NCBI GenBank assembly: GCA_015680685.1
Contig: MNCI01027012.1
Span: 237,004 to 301,003 of the forward strand
Source: Gnetum montanum
Taxonomy: Eukaryota > Streptophyta > Gnetopsida > Gnetales > Gnetaceae
Direction: 5' to 3'
DNA: 64,000 bases
Shown here: one piece after another, positions 55,561 to 64,000 of the stretch
How positions within the stretch are numbered: the first letter of the stretch is position 1
How the letters are laid out: each line of letters opens with the position of its first letter
Translations under genes and position numbers: made by a program
The notes under the pieces: model-generated
The model's input: the letters and a program-made list of their open reading frames with translations, nothing else
The model's database searches: none
Told to the model about the DNA's origin: nothing

Positions 55561-55866
55561 TGAAACAGAACTACTCTAACTTGGTTAAAAATACTGACGG
55601 GTGTGGAAGTACCCACTCAGCCCCGTAACTCGTTTCCCTCGGCGAATGAGTCCATATTCTGAGGCCGGGTATTGCGTCATTGCTTCCCCAAAGAAGGCAA
55701 CAAATAAATAGTCTGCGGTCAGGGATAACGTCATTTCTTCGGCTGTTGATGTTCAAGATTTAAAGAGGGTTAGATCTTCATCCTTTAAACAACATTTTCT
55801 CACTATTAAGCCAGTTACTTAAACGTTCTTGCTCATGCAATTCTACTCGTCAAGTTATCAGCTCGG
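55561..55866 (+). promoter_or_regulatory. possible promoter / 5' untranslated exon of the CAD-like gene
   Basis: Higher GC than the flanks and not matched to any repeat here. It ends at a donor-like CTCGG|GTAAGC (55866/55867), while an acceptor-like TTTTAAGCAG (about 58700-58710) precedes the first coding exon. A 5' UTR intron of about 2.8 kb holding SINEs, a LINE tail and a solo LTR is therefore possible. Inference only; no TATA box was fixed. Confidence 0.25.
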
Positions 55867-56579
55867 GTAAGCTACGAATTGCATCTGCTGCTGCTGTGGG
55901 GTACATCAATTCATCCGTAGAGTTTGTTTCTGGTGCTTGGCTTCTTCGGACCTGAACAACGGTTTCATATTCCTGCTTTTATCATGATCAATTGAAGAGA
56001 TTACTTGTAACCACAATTACTGTATTCTACTCGTTTTTCTTTTAACCTTTTTGTTTGACAGACACAGAATTATGAATTTACATGATATGCATCTTTGAAC
56101 CAAGAACTTTGTCAAAATTTTCGTTGAAAGTTGTTTTGTTTTGTTTTTTTATTTTTGGCCGTCGGATTTCATTATTGCGTCGTGGTTTTGCATACGTTGC
56201 AATGCACTGAGAAGAGACCTTGGTATTATTACTAATATTTTGCTTGCAGAAGTAGGTGAACATATCCTCTAACATATATATTTAGTAGACTATCCGATCC
56301 ATTTGACGAAAAAAAAAAATTCCTGCTGTTATTTGGAGCTAAAGTTTTATGTTTTTAGTAATTATTTTTGTATGCAATTTAAGAAGATATTTTTAATAAT
56401 TGTTTTGGCTTACAATCCCTTGCATTTATGTCCGAATCTTTTCTGGACAGATGCGTGCGGCCTTTGTGTTTCACTTCATACAGTTGCTAATTTTTTTTTA
56501 AAAAAAGGCTAGATGCTTACTGAAACTGGAATTGTTACTGACAATCTATTCAACCAGTTTCAGAATTCCTTTTAACTAA

Positions 56580-56650
56580 GTTTTTTTTTTAATTTATAAT
56601 TTGAACCTATGACCTAGGCAAAGACCCTTACTAGTATGCTAACAACAGTG
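56580..56650 (-). mobile_element. tRNA-derived SINE, minus strand (partial)
   Basis: Minus strand: GTTAGCATACTAG (A-box-like), GGTTCAAATTA (B-box-like) and a terminal A run (T9 on the plus strand near 56582). SINEs of this kind are transcribed by RNA polymerase III and moved by LINE proteins. Confidence 0.55.
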
Positions 56651-56654
56651 AGGT

Positions 56655-56825
56655 GTGAGGTGTTAGCTTAGTAGTGGTAAGACACTTGATTTGAAAGCTC
56701 TAGTTCATGGGTTTGATTCGGGTGGGCAATGTTGAGTTATATAAAGTTCTAATTAGACTATTTATGTTGGAGTGTACCTATGTTTCACTTATTTTGGGTT
56801 CCAACAGCCATTTTTAAAAAATAAT
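56655..56825 (+). mobile_element. tRNA-derived SINE, plus strand
   Basis: A box TAGCTTAGTAG fits the consensus TRGYNNARNNG exactly; B box GGTTTGATTCG differs from GGTTCRANNCC at two bases; spacing between them is tRNA-like. An AT-rich body with a GGGTTCCAACAGCC block follows. It is head to head with the minus-strand copy. Confidence 0.65.
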
Positions 56826-57059
56826 TTTTAGAGTAATAGGTTTTCAACATTGATATTGGACACTAGACTGATCATGAACTTGATCATGATGATATGAATG
56901 GACAAAATTTGCTATGGAATATTGGCTTCTTGATTAGAGTTGCAACCATGTGCATTGTGAATTTAAAATCTAATAGTGCCATCTAGGTCATAGTAAAAAT
57001 CTTCCATATTGCTACATATTTGACCAACTGCACATGTAACTCTTTTTCAAATTACCAGT

Positions 57060-57430
57060 GATGGATGTTCCACTTTGTAAAGGGAATTAATTGTTCTTAT
57101 GCTCAATTGATATGGAATCTGTTGAAAGCAATGTCAGGCACATGTATTGCTGATGGTAGCTTCTTGAGTTGTGTCCAAAACTGGAAAATCTGACAAGATA
57201 GTAAGTTCTAAGCTAGACTTTGGGATGCTTTCTTTGTTGTATTTGTTATGAGCTCTGGTGTGAGAGGAACCAACAACTCTTTCACAATAAGGAGTGCCTT
57301 AAGAGCGGGTGGTTTGCAAGACTACCTCAATGGAAAAACATTACATACTTCATGGAAACTTTCATTAGGATCAAAGCTCAGGACTTCTCCAAAATGCCAT
57401 TGTTTTGGGAATACATTTGAATTCAATGAT
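57060..57430 (+). pseudogene. L1-type LINE ORF2 C-terminal end (zf-RVT region)
   Basis: CYELWCERNQQLFHNKE is the conserved motif near the end of plant L1 ORF2 (zinc-knuckle/zf-RVT tail, W-x-x-RN-x-x-x-F). The frame continues to a stop at 57418-57420. No RT core upstream, so 5'-truncated, as usual for LINE copies. Confidence 0.6.
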
Positions 57431-57652
57431 GTTTTCTTAAATTGTTAGCATGTGTATCTTTTTTTGACACTGATAACAGGGGTTTTCAATTTTTCAAGGA
57501 AAAAAGGTTCTTCCATAATATGTGATCCTTTTAAAGTTCTTTTGATTTAAATACTTTGTTTCCTTCACCTTTACCTACATTATATAACCATGTGAGATTA
57601 TAATGCAGTGGCGTAGCATGTGTCTACACACATCAATTTTAGATATTATTTC

Positions 57653-58525
57653 TAATAAAGCATGAAAATTGCACTAGTCAGCTAAGATATCGCATCTATG
57701 ATATCGTAGCTACTATATCACATATGCTATATCATAGGTTGGAATGCTATGTTGCAAATACAATGTTCCAATTATAGTAAATGCCTATAAATACAAATCA
57801 TCTATCATGTTTATGATACCTTTGGTCATTTTAGTAGCCAGAATCTTGTTGTTTTCTTCCATAGGACTTACCCAAATTTCCCTTTAAGTGCCCGCAATGT
57901 GGACTGAGTTGAAGTTTTGTTTGATTGCATGATGCACCTGGATAGTTCTACATGACTGCAATAAAATCGAGATTAATTCTTTCCATTGGACTAGCACTTA
58001 GTTTGTTGTCAGCATTTTACTTTTAATACATTTAACTTTCCAGCACTTAGCAATTTAATATTTTATTCCATAACAACATGAGTACAACCACGTCGAGCAT
58101 AATATATTAATGTTTGGTAATCCCAACAGTGGATACTTGGTACGCCCAATAGTAGACATTTGGTAACTCAACAATGTTCATATGGGTTTAGGATGGATAC
58201 AAAGAGTAGAAATGGATGCTTTATGCTTGGGATAGCTTAAATTACTCTTAATTCCATAGTTAGTTAAAAATTAATATTTTAATCACTTTATTGTTTTAAT
58301 GTTTTAATAAAAAAATAAAAAATATAAATATCTCATGCCTCAATCACAATTAACCATATCAATTGAGCTAACACAAGTGATGATTGGGAAAACAATGACC
58401 AACAACAACATGACACTTCATTATCTAGGATACTATTAGCCCAAAGTTCCATGAAACTCGACTAGATCATGTGTACATGCTTGTGATTCATCTAGTTGAG
58501 CATAGGGGACATTCGATGCTCATCA
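57653..58525 (+). mobile_element. solo LTR of the Athila-like family
   Basis: 873 bases flanked by a perfect 5-base direct repeat ATTTC (57648-57652 and 58526-58530) with no internal element. The left end reads TAATAAAGCATG, decayed from TGATGAAGCATC-type starts; the right end is CATCA. U3 palindromes GATATCGCATC and TGATATCGTAG at 57683-57750, TATA box CTATAAATA at 57785-57793, U5 hairpin at 58341-58386. It is left by recombination between two LTRs. It lies 218 bases before the first CAD ATG, in the same orientation. Confidence 0.9.
58341..58386 (+). ncRNA. U5 stem-loop of the solo LTR
   Basis: CAATCA and TGATTG pair around a region with TTAACCATA; GGGAAAACAATGACC follows. Stem sequence differs from A, B and C. 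The pairing of loop with LTR end is mostly lost here (ATCTAGTT instead of ATATGGTT). Confidence 0.5.
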
Positions 58526-58743
58526 ATTTCCATCTGAAAATAGAAATATATTTGGAACATTATTCATTTTTGTTTGAAAAGAAAGAACCTAAAAAGGAAA
58601 ATGTTAATTTTTAACCATATATTGTTGCATCTAATTGTTACCCTCGTTCACTCATTTCAAAATTACATTTGTAAGGAAATTTTATTTGGAAACTCTGTGC
58701 TTTTAAGCAGGGAAAACTTGATCTTAAACAGGCACACAGATCA

Positions 58744-61501
58744 ATGATGGATGCCAGTAAAGGTGGTGAGAATTGCCTTGGCTGGGCTGCACGAGATCCT
58801 TCAGGAATTTTATCACCGTACAAATTTAATAGAAGGCAAGATTCATTCTTACATTTATTGATTTGCAGTTAAATATATGCACACTTCATTTCTCAAAAAC
58901 CTATGTGCATGGCTTGTAAGCATACACTTACAGACGTACTTGAGAATTGATTTATAACAAATTATTGTGAAATGCTTTCACATCTGCTTCCTTTCACATG
59001 AAGTCCTATGGTTGATGCTCAGACGACATGTGCATGACCACCAGTAGTACATAGTTTATTGTTTTCATTCATATATTTGTAAATATTTTGAGTTGTCAAT
59101 GGAAATGGCAATTTATTCAAGTCATAAAATGTTGCTGACATGGACAAAATATCCACTGGCCTCCAATTGATTTAATTTCCCTTCATTAGCTTCAGATCTC
59201 TCCAAATGCGTGCTATATAACCATTATTCAAATTGAAACAAAAGTTCTTTTATCATTTATAATTATTACACAGACAATGGAATAAACTATTATGAGTTTC
59301 TATCATTGACACTGTCTTAGTGATAAAGTTGTTTTGTTCTAGCAAATTGTTTTCTCATTACAAAGTTGTTTGAGGCAATGTTCAGTATTGGCTCTCACTA
59401 TCGATCCGCCCCTTTGTTTGGTTCGAAAAAGTAAGGGGAACAACGATAAATCCCATGATTTGCGTTATGGTTTGAGGACATTACAATTTTGGCCTTCTTG
59501 ACCTGTGGTATACACCCATTGAAAGTCTAGGGGTTTTCAGAATTCAGGATTTTCTTCTTTAGCTATTCACTCTCTTAACTTTGGTGAAACAGGTTATTTT
59601 AATTTTAATTTTTGCTTTTGTTTTTAATTATGTTCAATATCTTTTTTCAGCGTCTTAATCAACTGTCCTCCAAGTATTTCTGATTTCTAAAATATATACT
59701 TTTTTCTTTAAATAAAAAGTCACATCTAAAATTTCCCTGCTGTCCAGTGCTTGTTTCTTTGGAACCTGTAGACTTGAATTATTTTCTAGTTACCCAATCT
59801 ATGGTTAGAGTTGTCACACCAGCAGTCCATGGTGATCTAATTTAACTTAATTCCATGAAATCCTGATAATTAAAATAAGTAGCCAGTGATAGATAACTTA
59901 ATAAATAGTTGTTACGATTCAGATCAATTTGCAGTTCCTACGGAACATGAGCCAAATCTCTTAATTAACAATAATATATTAGATGAAATTTAATGAATAT
60001 TCTAAAAAGTTAGGAACTTCAATAAATGTGAAAGGGAAGCTACTGTCCCAGTAGTTGGTAAACACTATAATGGTTTCTATTCAAAATGAAGTGAGTTTTG
60101 CTCTGGTGCCAAGCCATGCTGATTTGAATATGATGGATCTAAAGCATGGCCCTTTATATTTATGCCATCAATCTCTAATCTTCTTAGTTAACAAATATTC
60201 CTACCCTCTATGTTCTTAGTTTTATTATATTTTTTTATCCGGGCTCTAGGTTTTGATTGCAACCTTGATGTATATTTGGCATCCAAAACCATAAATAGAA
60301 CCCCCAAAATTGCAGTTTTCACTTCGACATTTATACTGATAATAACTAGGGACATATGAAAGCTATTGGGGTTATGACATGCTTTAGAAATAATTGAATT
60401 CTAAAGGAATCAATCAACTCTAATATATTTATAGAAGGATGATTGCTTTTCATATAATCTCTTTCTATGGAATTACATTTCAAAATTGGGTTTATGGGTT
60501 ATCTTATAATATCAGTGGGGGCCATGATCTTTTCTGCATGTAACTGTGATATTTTTTTGTATATAAAACATTTGCAACACCTATTTCAATGGACGTTATC
60601 TAAAACTACCCAATTTGCTAGAAATTTAAATTTGATTTCTATGAGATGGGTGTTTTTATATATTTATGATTCTAAACATAACTGTCTTTTGATTAATTGA
60701 AGCTTTTTATTTTTCATGAAATTACTGTGTTAAGGATATTCTGCATTTTTGTTCCTCTTGTAGAAATTTATTATTACCTTGTCCTAAGAAAATGGATTTT
60801 GACATATTAAATACAACAGTGAGCCTCGGTAAAGATGCCATTTGTTATTATATTTTCTCAGCAATCCTTTGAAATATTTTCTAGTTTGTGTCTTCCTATT
60901 TATCATCTTCTTACTTATTATTCACAGTGCATTGACACAGAATCCCAGGTGCTGATGATATTTCAATAAAGATAACTCATTGTGGAATATGCTATGCGGA
61001 TGTTGTATGTTCTAGAAATAAGCTTGGTGATTCTAAATACCCATTGGTACCGGGGTACAAAGTCTTTTCCTTCTGAATCAATATTTTTTAGGCTTTTCCA
61101 AAATTTTTACCTCTTTGAATTATATGTATATTATCAGTTAACATATAGGCTTTCGAGTAGAGTGCTACAATCCCGTTCATCACTTTGTCAATTGCTTGTT
61201 ATTGTTCCACTTCGGAAGGTACATTTTTTCCCTGTACTGTTGGTGTGAGTTGTGACTATTTGTTGAACAGTCATGAAATTGTTGGAATTGTGGAACAAGT
61301 CGGTTCTGCTGTAGCTGGCTTCAAAGTTGAAGATCGTGTAGGTGTGGGTGCATATGTCTTTTCTTGTCAGAATTGCAAATACTGCAATGAAAAGAAGGAA
61401 TGCATTTGCGAGAAAGGAGCCACACTTACCTTTAACCACATTGATATTGATGGCACAGTAACGAAAGGGGGATATTCTACACGAATTGTTGTTCATCAAC
61501 G
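58744..61501 (+). CDS. cinnamyl-alcohol-dehydrogenase-like gene, first three coding exons
   Basis: Zinc-dependent, NADPH-using alcohol dehydrogenase of the CAD family, which reduces hydroxycinnamaldehydes in monolignol synthesis. Exon 1 is 58744-58835 (or from the second ATG at 58747), exon 2 60941-61054, exon 3 61271-61501; introns of 2105 and 216 bases keep the frame. Exon 2 has [10 protein letters not shown], exon 3 starts at [11 protein letters not shown] and holds SCQNCKYCN...CIC, then [11 protein letters not shown]. Counting from the second ATG, catalytic ligands fall at Cys47, His69 and Glu70 and structural cysteines at 100, 103, 106 and 114, exactly the numbering of Arabidopsis CAD5, which favours that start. 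CYADV recalls the CAD1-type clade more than lignin-specific CADs. No stop or frameshift in about 145 residues. The NADPH-binding domain must lie beyond 64000 or is lost. Confidence 0.9.
58836..60940 (+). other. CAD intron 1 with a GC-AG splice pattern
   Basis: The donor reads AGAAG|GCAAGA and the acceptor GACACAG|AATCCC. GC donors with a following AAG are a known minor class. Nothing else is recognised in its 2.1 kb. Confidence 0.65.
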
Positions 61502-62850
61502 GTAAGAAAGACTACTTTTTACTGCTAACATTAATGATGACTTTTATTACTATTGCTTGTCATAATAAATTATCTCAAAGTTATCATGCCATAAACTTTA
61601 ATAACAGTACATCACCTTTTTTAGAACCCTTTAGAGCTTCCATTTAATCCCCATTCACTGTTATACCTATTCATATTTAACCCTTGCCTACCTCATCTGC
61701 AGTCAAGCAGATAAGTGTCTTCTAGTGTTTATGTTTGGATAGAATCAACAGCCACTTCCTTGGACTTGAAGCTATAAGTTGCACTCAATTAGTAAATAAT
61801 TGATTTAGCTGTTTGTCTTTTTGAAGCAAAAAGAAAGAAAGGCATGGCCAACCGTCTCTAAGACTGATGATTCTGATTCATAGCAATTTGACTGAGGTGA
61901 CTTCAGTTGAAGTGATTGATAACAATTTAAAACATTGTGCAGCATATATGTAACACCCAAAACCCCAAAACACTGCTTGAAATTCAAGGCTGAAATTATT
62001 TTTTAAACTGTTAATCAGTTATCAGAAATTTAGTTTTGTATTTAGATTGGTACAGATAACAATCAGTTGACATTAAAAAAAATTAAATCATAAGACAAAA
62101 AAAAAACTAGGTAATACAAACCACAGCCCAATGATTTGGTAGGAAGAGAATGCCAATATGATGATTGACATCCTTCAATATACACTGCATCTACGGTGCA
62201 ATACAAGTGTCAAAATAACTAAACTTAGAATCATTTCCATAGCCTTCTAGTTCAGCTACAAGCAAGAACTATTAAGTTTTGCACAGTCAAACATGCTCAA
62301 TCATACAGAGAGTTCAACTACAGGAAAACATAGTGTTCACAAAATAGATAATTGCAATCAAATAAGATTATAGCAGCCATGCTGTTTTTTTTTTCCTGTA
62401 ACAAGAATACAACCACCTTAAATTTCCATATAACATATACATGAGCCAAAAGGCCGAAGATAAATTATAGAAAGTCCTATTCTAAATCTTTCAACACATT
62501 GCCTAAATCTTTGATTCTCTAATATACAGGATACAAATTTTCCTAATGAAATGAATGGTTCTGATATTCCAAAATTGAAGTAATAACCAAAGAAAACAAT
62601 TTCAGGTTCCCAAAACAGAAATCAATGCTATCTAACTTACACAAAACACCATATTCAGATTTTAGTTTCAGCTGATATTAATTTTATGAAATAATAAACA
62701 ATGATGAAAAATAAATAGCCACTGTAAAAATCGATGCAAGATTCCTCTAATAGACAATGATGAAAAATAAATAGCCACTGTATATATCTGTATTTTGTTT
62801 GTGATTTAAAAATCAAATTCTGATTTTTCTCAAACCATAAAAATATATCT
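61502..62850 (+). other. CAD intron 3 (start), no other gene recognised
   Basis: Begins with GTAAGAAAG directly after HQR at the exon 3 end. The next CAD exon (cofactor-domain part with GLGGLGH) was looked for and not seen up to 62850 or beyond. The intron either extends past the window or the gene is truncated. Confidence 0.55.
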
Positions 62851-62860
62851 AATGTTGCAG

Positions 62861-63060
62861 CCACAAGAGCAGCCACAGGAGCAGCAACAGCGAATGGAGC
62901 AGCCACAGGAGGAGCAACAACGATAGGAGCAGCAACAACGACAGGAGGAGCAATAGGAGCTGCAGCAGGTGTAGGAACTAGAGCAGCCGCAAGCTCAGCA
63001 ACAGGAGCAGCTGCAGGAACCAGAACAGCCAGCCAGGGAGGGGCTACACCCTCACGGCGA
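62861..63060. repeat. GCAGCM-rich trinucleotide/hexanucleotide repeat
   Basis: Repeats of GCAGCAACA / GCAGCCACAGGA, giving Ala/Gly/Thr-, Gln/Glu- or Ser/Arg-rich strings depending on frame and an Ala/Val/Pro-rich string on the other strand. In the LINE frame it would form an Ala-Gly-Thr N-terminal tail. Low-complexity. Confidence 0.7.
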
Positions 63061-63189
63061 ACATGCCTTGGCCAGCGATGGGGGGGAGGGGGGGGGCCGG
63101 TACCTAGAGGCAGCATCGAGGCCCACTCCAGGGTTGAGGACACCTTGTGCCTCTGGGTTACCCAACCCCCTCTCGAGGGGGTCTGAGCA

Positions 63190-63804
63190 ATGCAGTGAAG
63201 CCTTATCGGCCGCTTTGTCTCACGGGGTGCACGTCTGCGACTGGACCTGATTCGGCGGTGGGTCCAGGAGCAGTGGCAGGTGGGGGAAGTTGGGGTCCGC
63301 AGCCTATCCGCGGACCTCCTTTTGTTTATGTTTCCCTCCCGTGAGACCAAGGATTCGGTTCTGTTGGGAGGCCCGTGCTTTTATGGGGCGAGGGGTTTGG
63401 CTTTGACCCCATGGTGTCCTTGGGCCCATCATGAGGCCGACCTGTTTACCAGAGCCCCGGTTTGGATGCGGGTTTTCGGGATCCCTTGGGAACTGTGGAA
63501 TTTGAGTTTCTTGCAGAAAATCGCAGGATTCTTCGGCGAATTCATCGCCTTCGACCGGGTCACGTAGTCAATGGAACGCATGGGCTTTGCCTGTTTCTGC
63601 GTCTGGCACCGGTTGGCGGAGAAGGACCTCATTCGGGAGGTTGTCTTGGAACTCCCCGGGGGGCAAGAAAAACTCCAGGTTGAGTTTGAAAACCTGGAGG
63701 CGGCGACAGGACCCAAACGTAGTCTGGGGACCCAGGGGAGCAAAACAACCGGTTGTGCGCACTGCGGAAAACCCGGCCATCAAGAAGCGGCCTATCGGGT
63801 GTAG
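63190..63804 (+). pseudogene. L1-type LINE ORF1 (DUF4283 and zinc knuckle)
   Basis: Plus strand: SRGARLRLDLIRRWVQEQW, FLEX-type middle LLLFMFPSRE and LGGPCFYG, APVWMRVFGIPWELWN, KIAGFFGEFIAFDRVT, then a zinc knuckle CAHCGKPGHQEAA with Tyr where the fourth Cys/His ligand should be. This is the DUF4283 plus zf-CCHC arrangement of plant L1 ORF1 proteins, which bind the LINE RNA. In-frame stops before position 63200, at about 63568 and at the end. GC content far above the surrounding sequence. ORF2 would lie to the right of the window. Confidence 0.75.
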
Positions 63805-63907
63805 GGGCCGAGGCCGCACAGACCAAGGGCCTAGCCTAGACAAATGTTCGAGGGAGGCACATGGGTCACAATGGGCCGCAAAGGCCAGATACACCCGACC
63901 TCCAACA

Positions 63908-64000
63908 GATTGCCCCCCCAAAGTCCCCCCAAAAGATGCCCCCCCAGAAGATGCCCCCCCAAAGCCACCCCCAGAAGATGCCCCCCTGCCCCCCTTCCTC
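63908..64000 (+). repeat. C-rich repeat, unit near AAGATGCCCCCCC
   Basis: Irregular repeats of CCCCCCC with AAG, AAGATG or AAGCCA spacers, coding for a Pro-rich string in one frame (PPEDAPP). It follows the LINE zinc knuckle and runs out of the window. Confidence 0.75.

Noticed and set aside
62655-63350. 231-residue Ala/Pro/Val-rich minus-strand frame
   Set aside because: Antisense of a GCAGC repeat and of LINE ORF1, which has DUF4283 homology on the plus strand.
61502-64000. Fourth CAD exon with the cofactor-binding motif
   Set aside because: No frame with the GLGGLGH block or neighbouring CAD sequence found on the plus strand in this interval.

Overview
The window is nuclear DNA from a land plant with a transposon-saturated genome, most likely a gymnosperm. 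The evidence is kilobase-scale introns, stacked and nested LTR retrotransposons of several lineages, LINEs and tRNA-type SINEs, and only one host gene that looks intact (a cinnamyl-alcohol-dehydrogenase-like gene at the right). Gymnosperm is inference; land plant is well supported by the CAD, SUN and subtilase homologies. Family calls rest on motifs read by eye, without any database search.

Layout. 1-5136: 3' half of a Ty3/gypsy element of the Tat type (RT end, RNase H, a second archaeal-type RNase H, integrase, 3' LTR with a palindromic repeat array). 5455-5978: Ty1/copia integrase relic, interrupted at 5979 by an Athila-like element on the minus strand (LTR 5979-6852, env-like ORF to about 9960). 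About 10430-15239: a second, plus-strand Athila-like element head to head with it (env-like ORF, LTR, primer-binding site), joined directly to a 5'-truncated chromovirus (15280-20938) that carries an unrelated insertion at 16190-17400. 21.6-24.2 kb: unidentified minus-strand coding relic. 25.7-27.5 kb: broken subtilase gene. 27997-33960: a TIR element (TIRs about 0.62-0.65 kb) carrying the 3' part of a PIF1-like helicase and an almost complete, intron-containing copy of a SUN-domain nuclear-envelope gene. 33962-35075: an LTR starting exactly beside the TIR end. 35.1-54.1 kb: nested insertions, with a LINE split by Athila-like element B (37631-53460, minus strand), itself split by element A (43659-51048, plus strand); both inner insertions have 5-bp target duplications with one mismatch. 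54.1-58.5 kb: SINEs, a minisatellite, a LINE tail and a solo LTR with a perfect 5-bp target duplication. 58744-61501: first three coding exons of the CAD-like gene. 62.9-64 kb: GC-rich start of an L1-type LINE.

The most interesting signals are in the Athila-like LTR family (A, B, C, E7, E11 and the solo LTR). All share TGATG...CATCA ends, R/U5 sequence and a tRNA-Asp-type primer site, but the U3 upstream of the TATA box is an array of short palindromes whose sequence changes from family to family. The U5 holds a candidate RNA stem-loop whose stems differ in sequence between copies yet stay complementary, with a loop that can pair with a segment just before the LTR end. The same family has an env-like ORF with what looks like its own TATA promoter, in two copies preceded by the same kind of palindromes as the LTR. 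Elements A and B lack any RT/integrase region, so they look non-autonomous (gag-protease only; gag plus env-like only). Stops in the retroelement frames examined fit C-to-T or G-to-A changes at Gln, Arg and Trp codons, as expected from cytosine-methylation decay.
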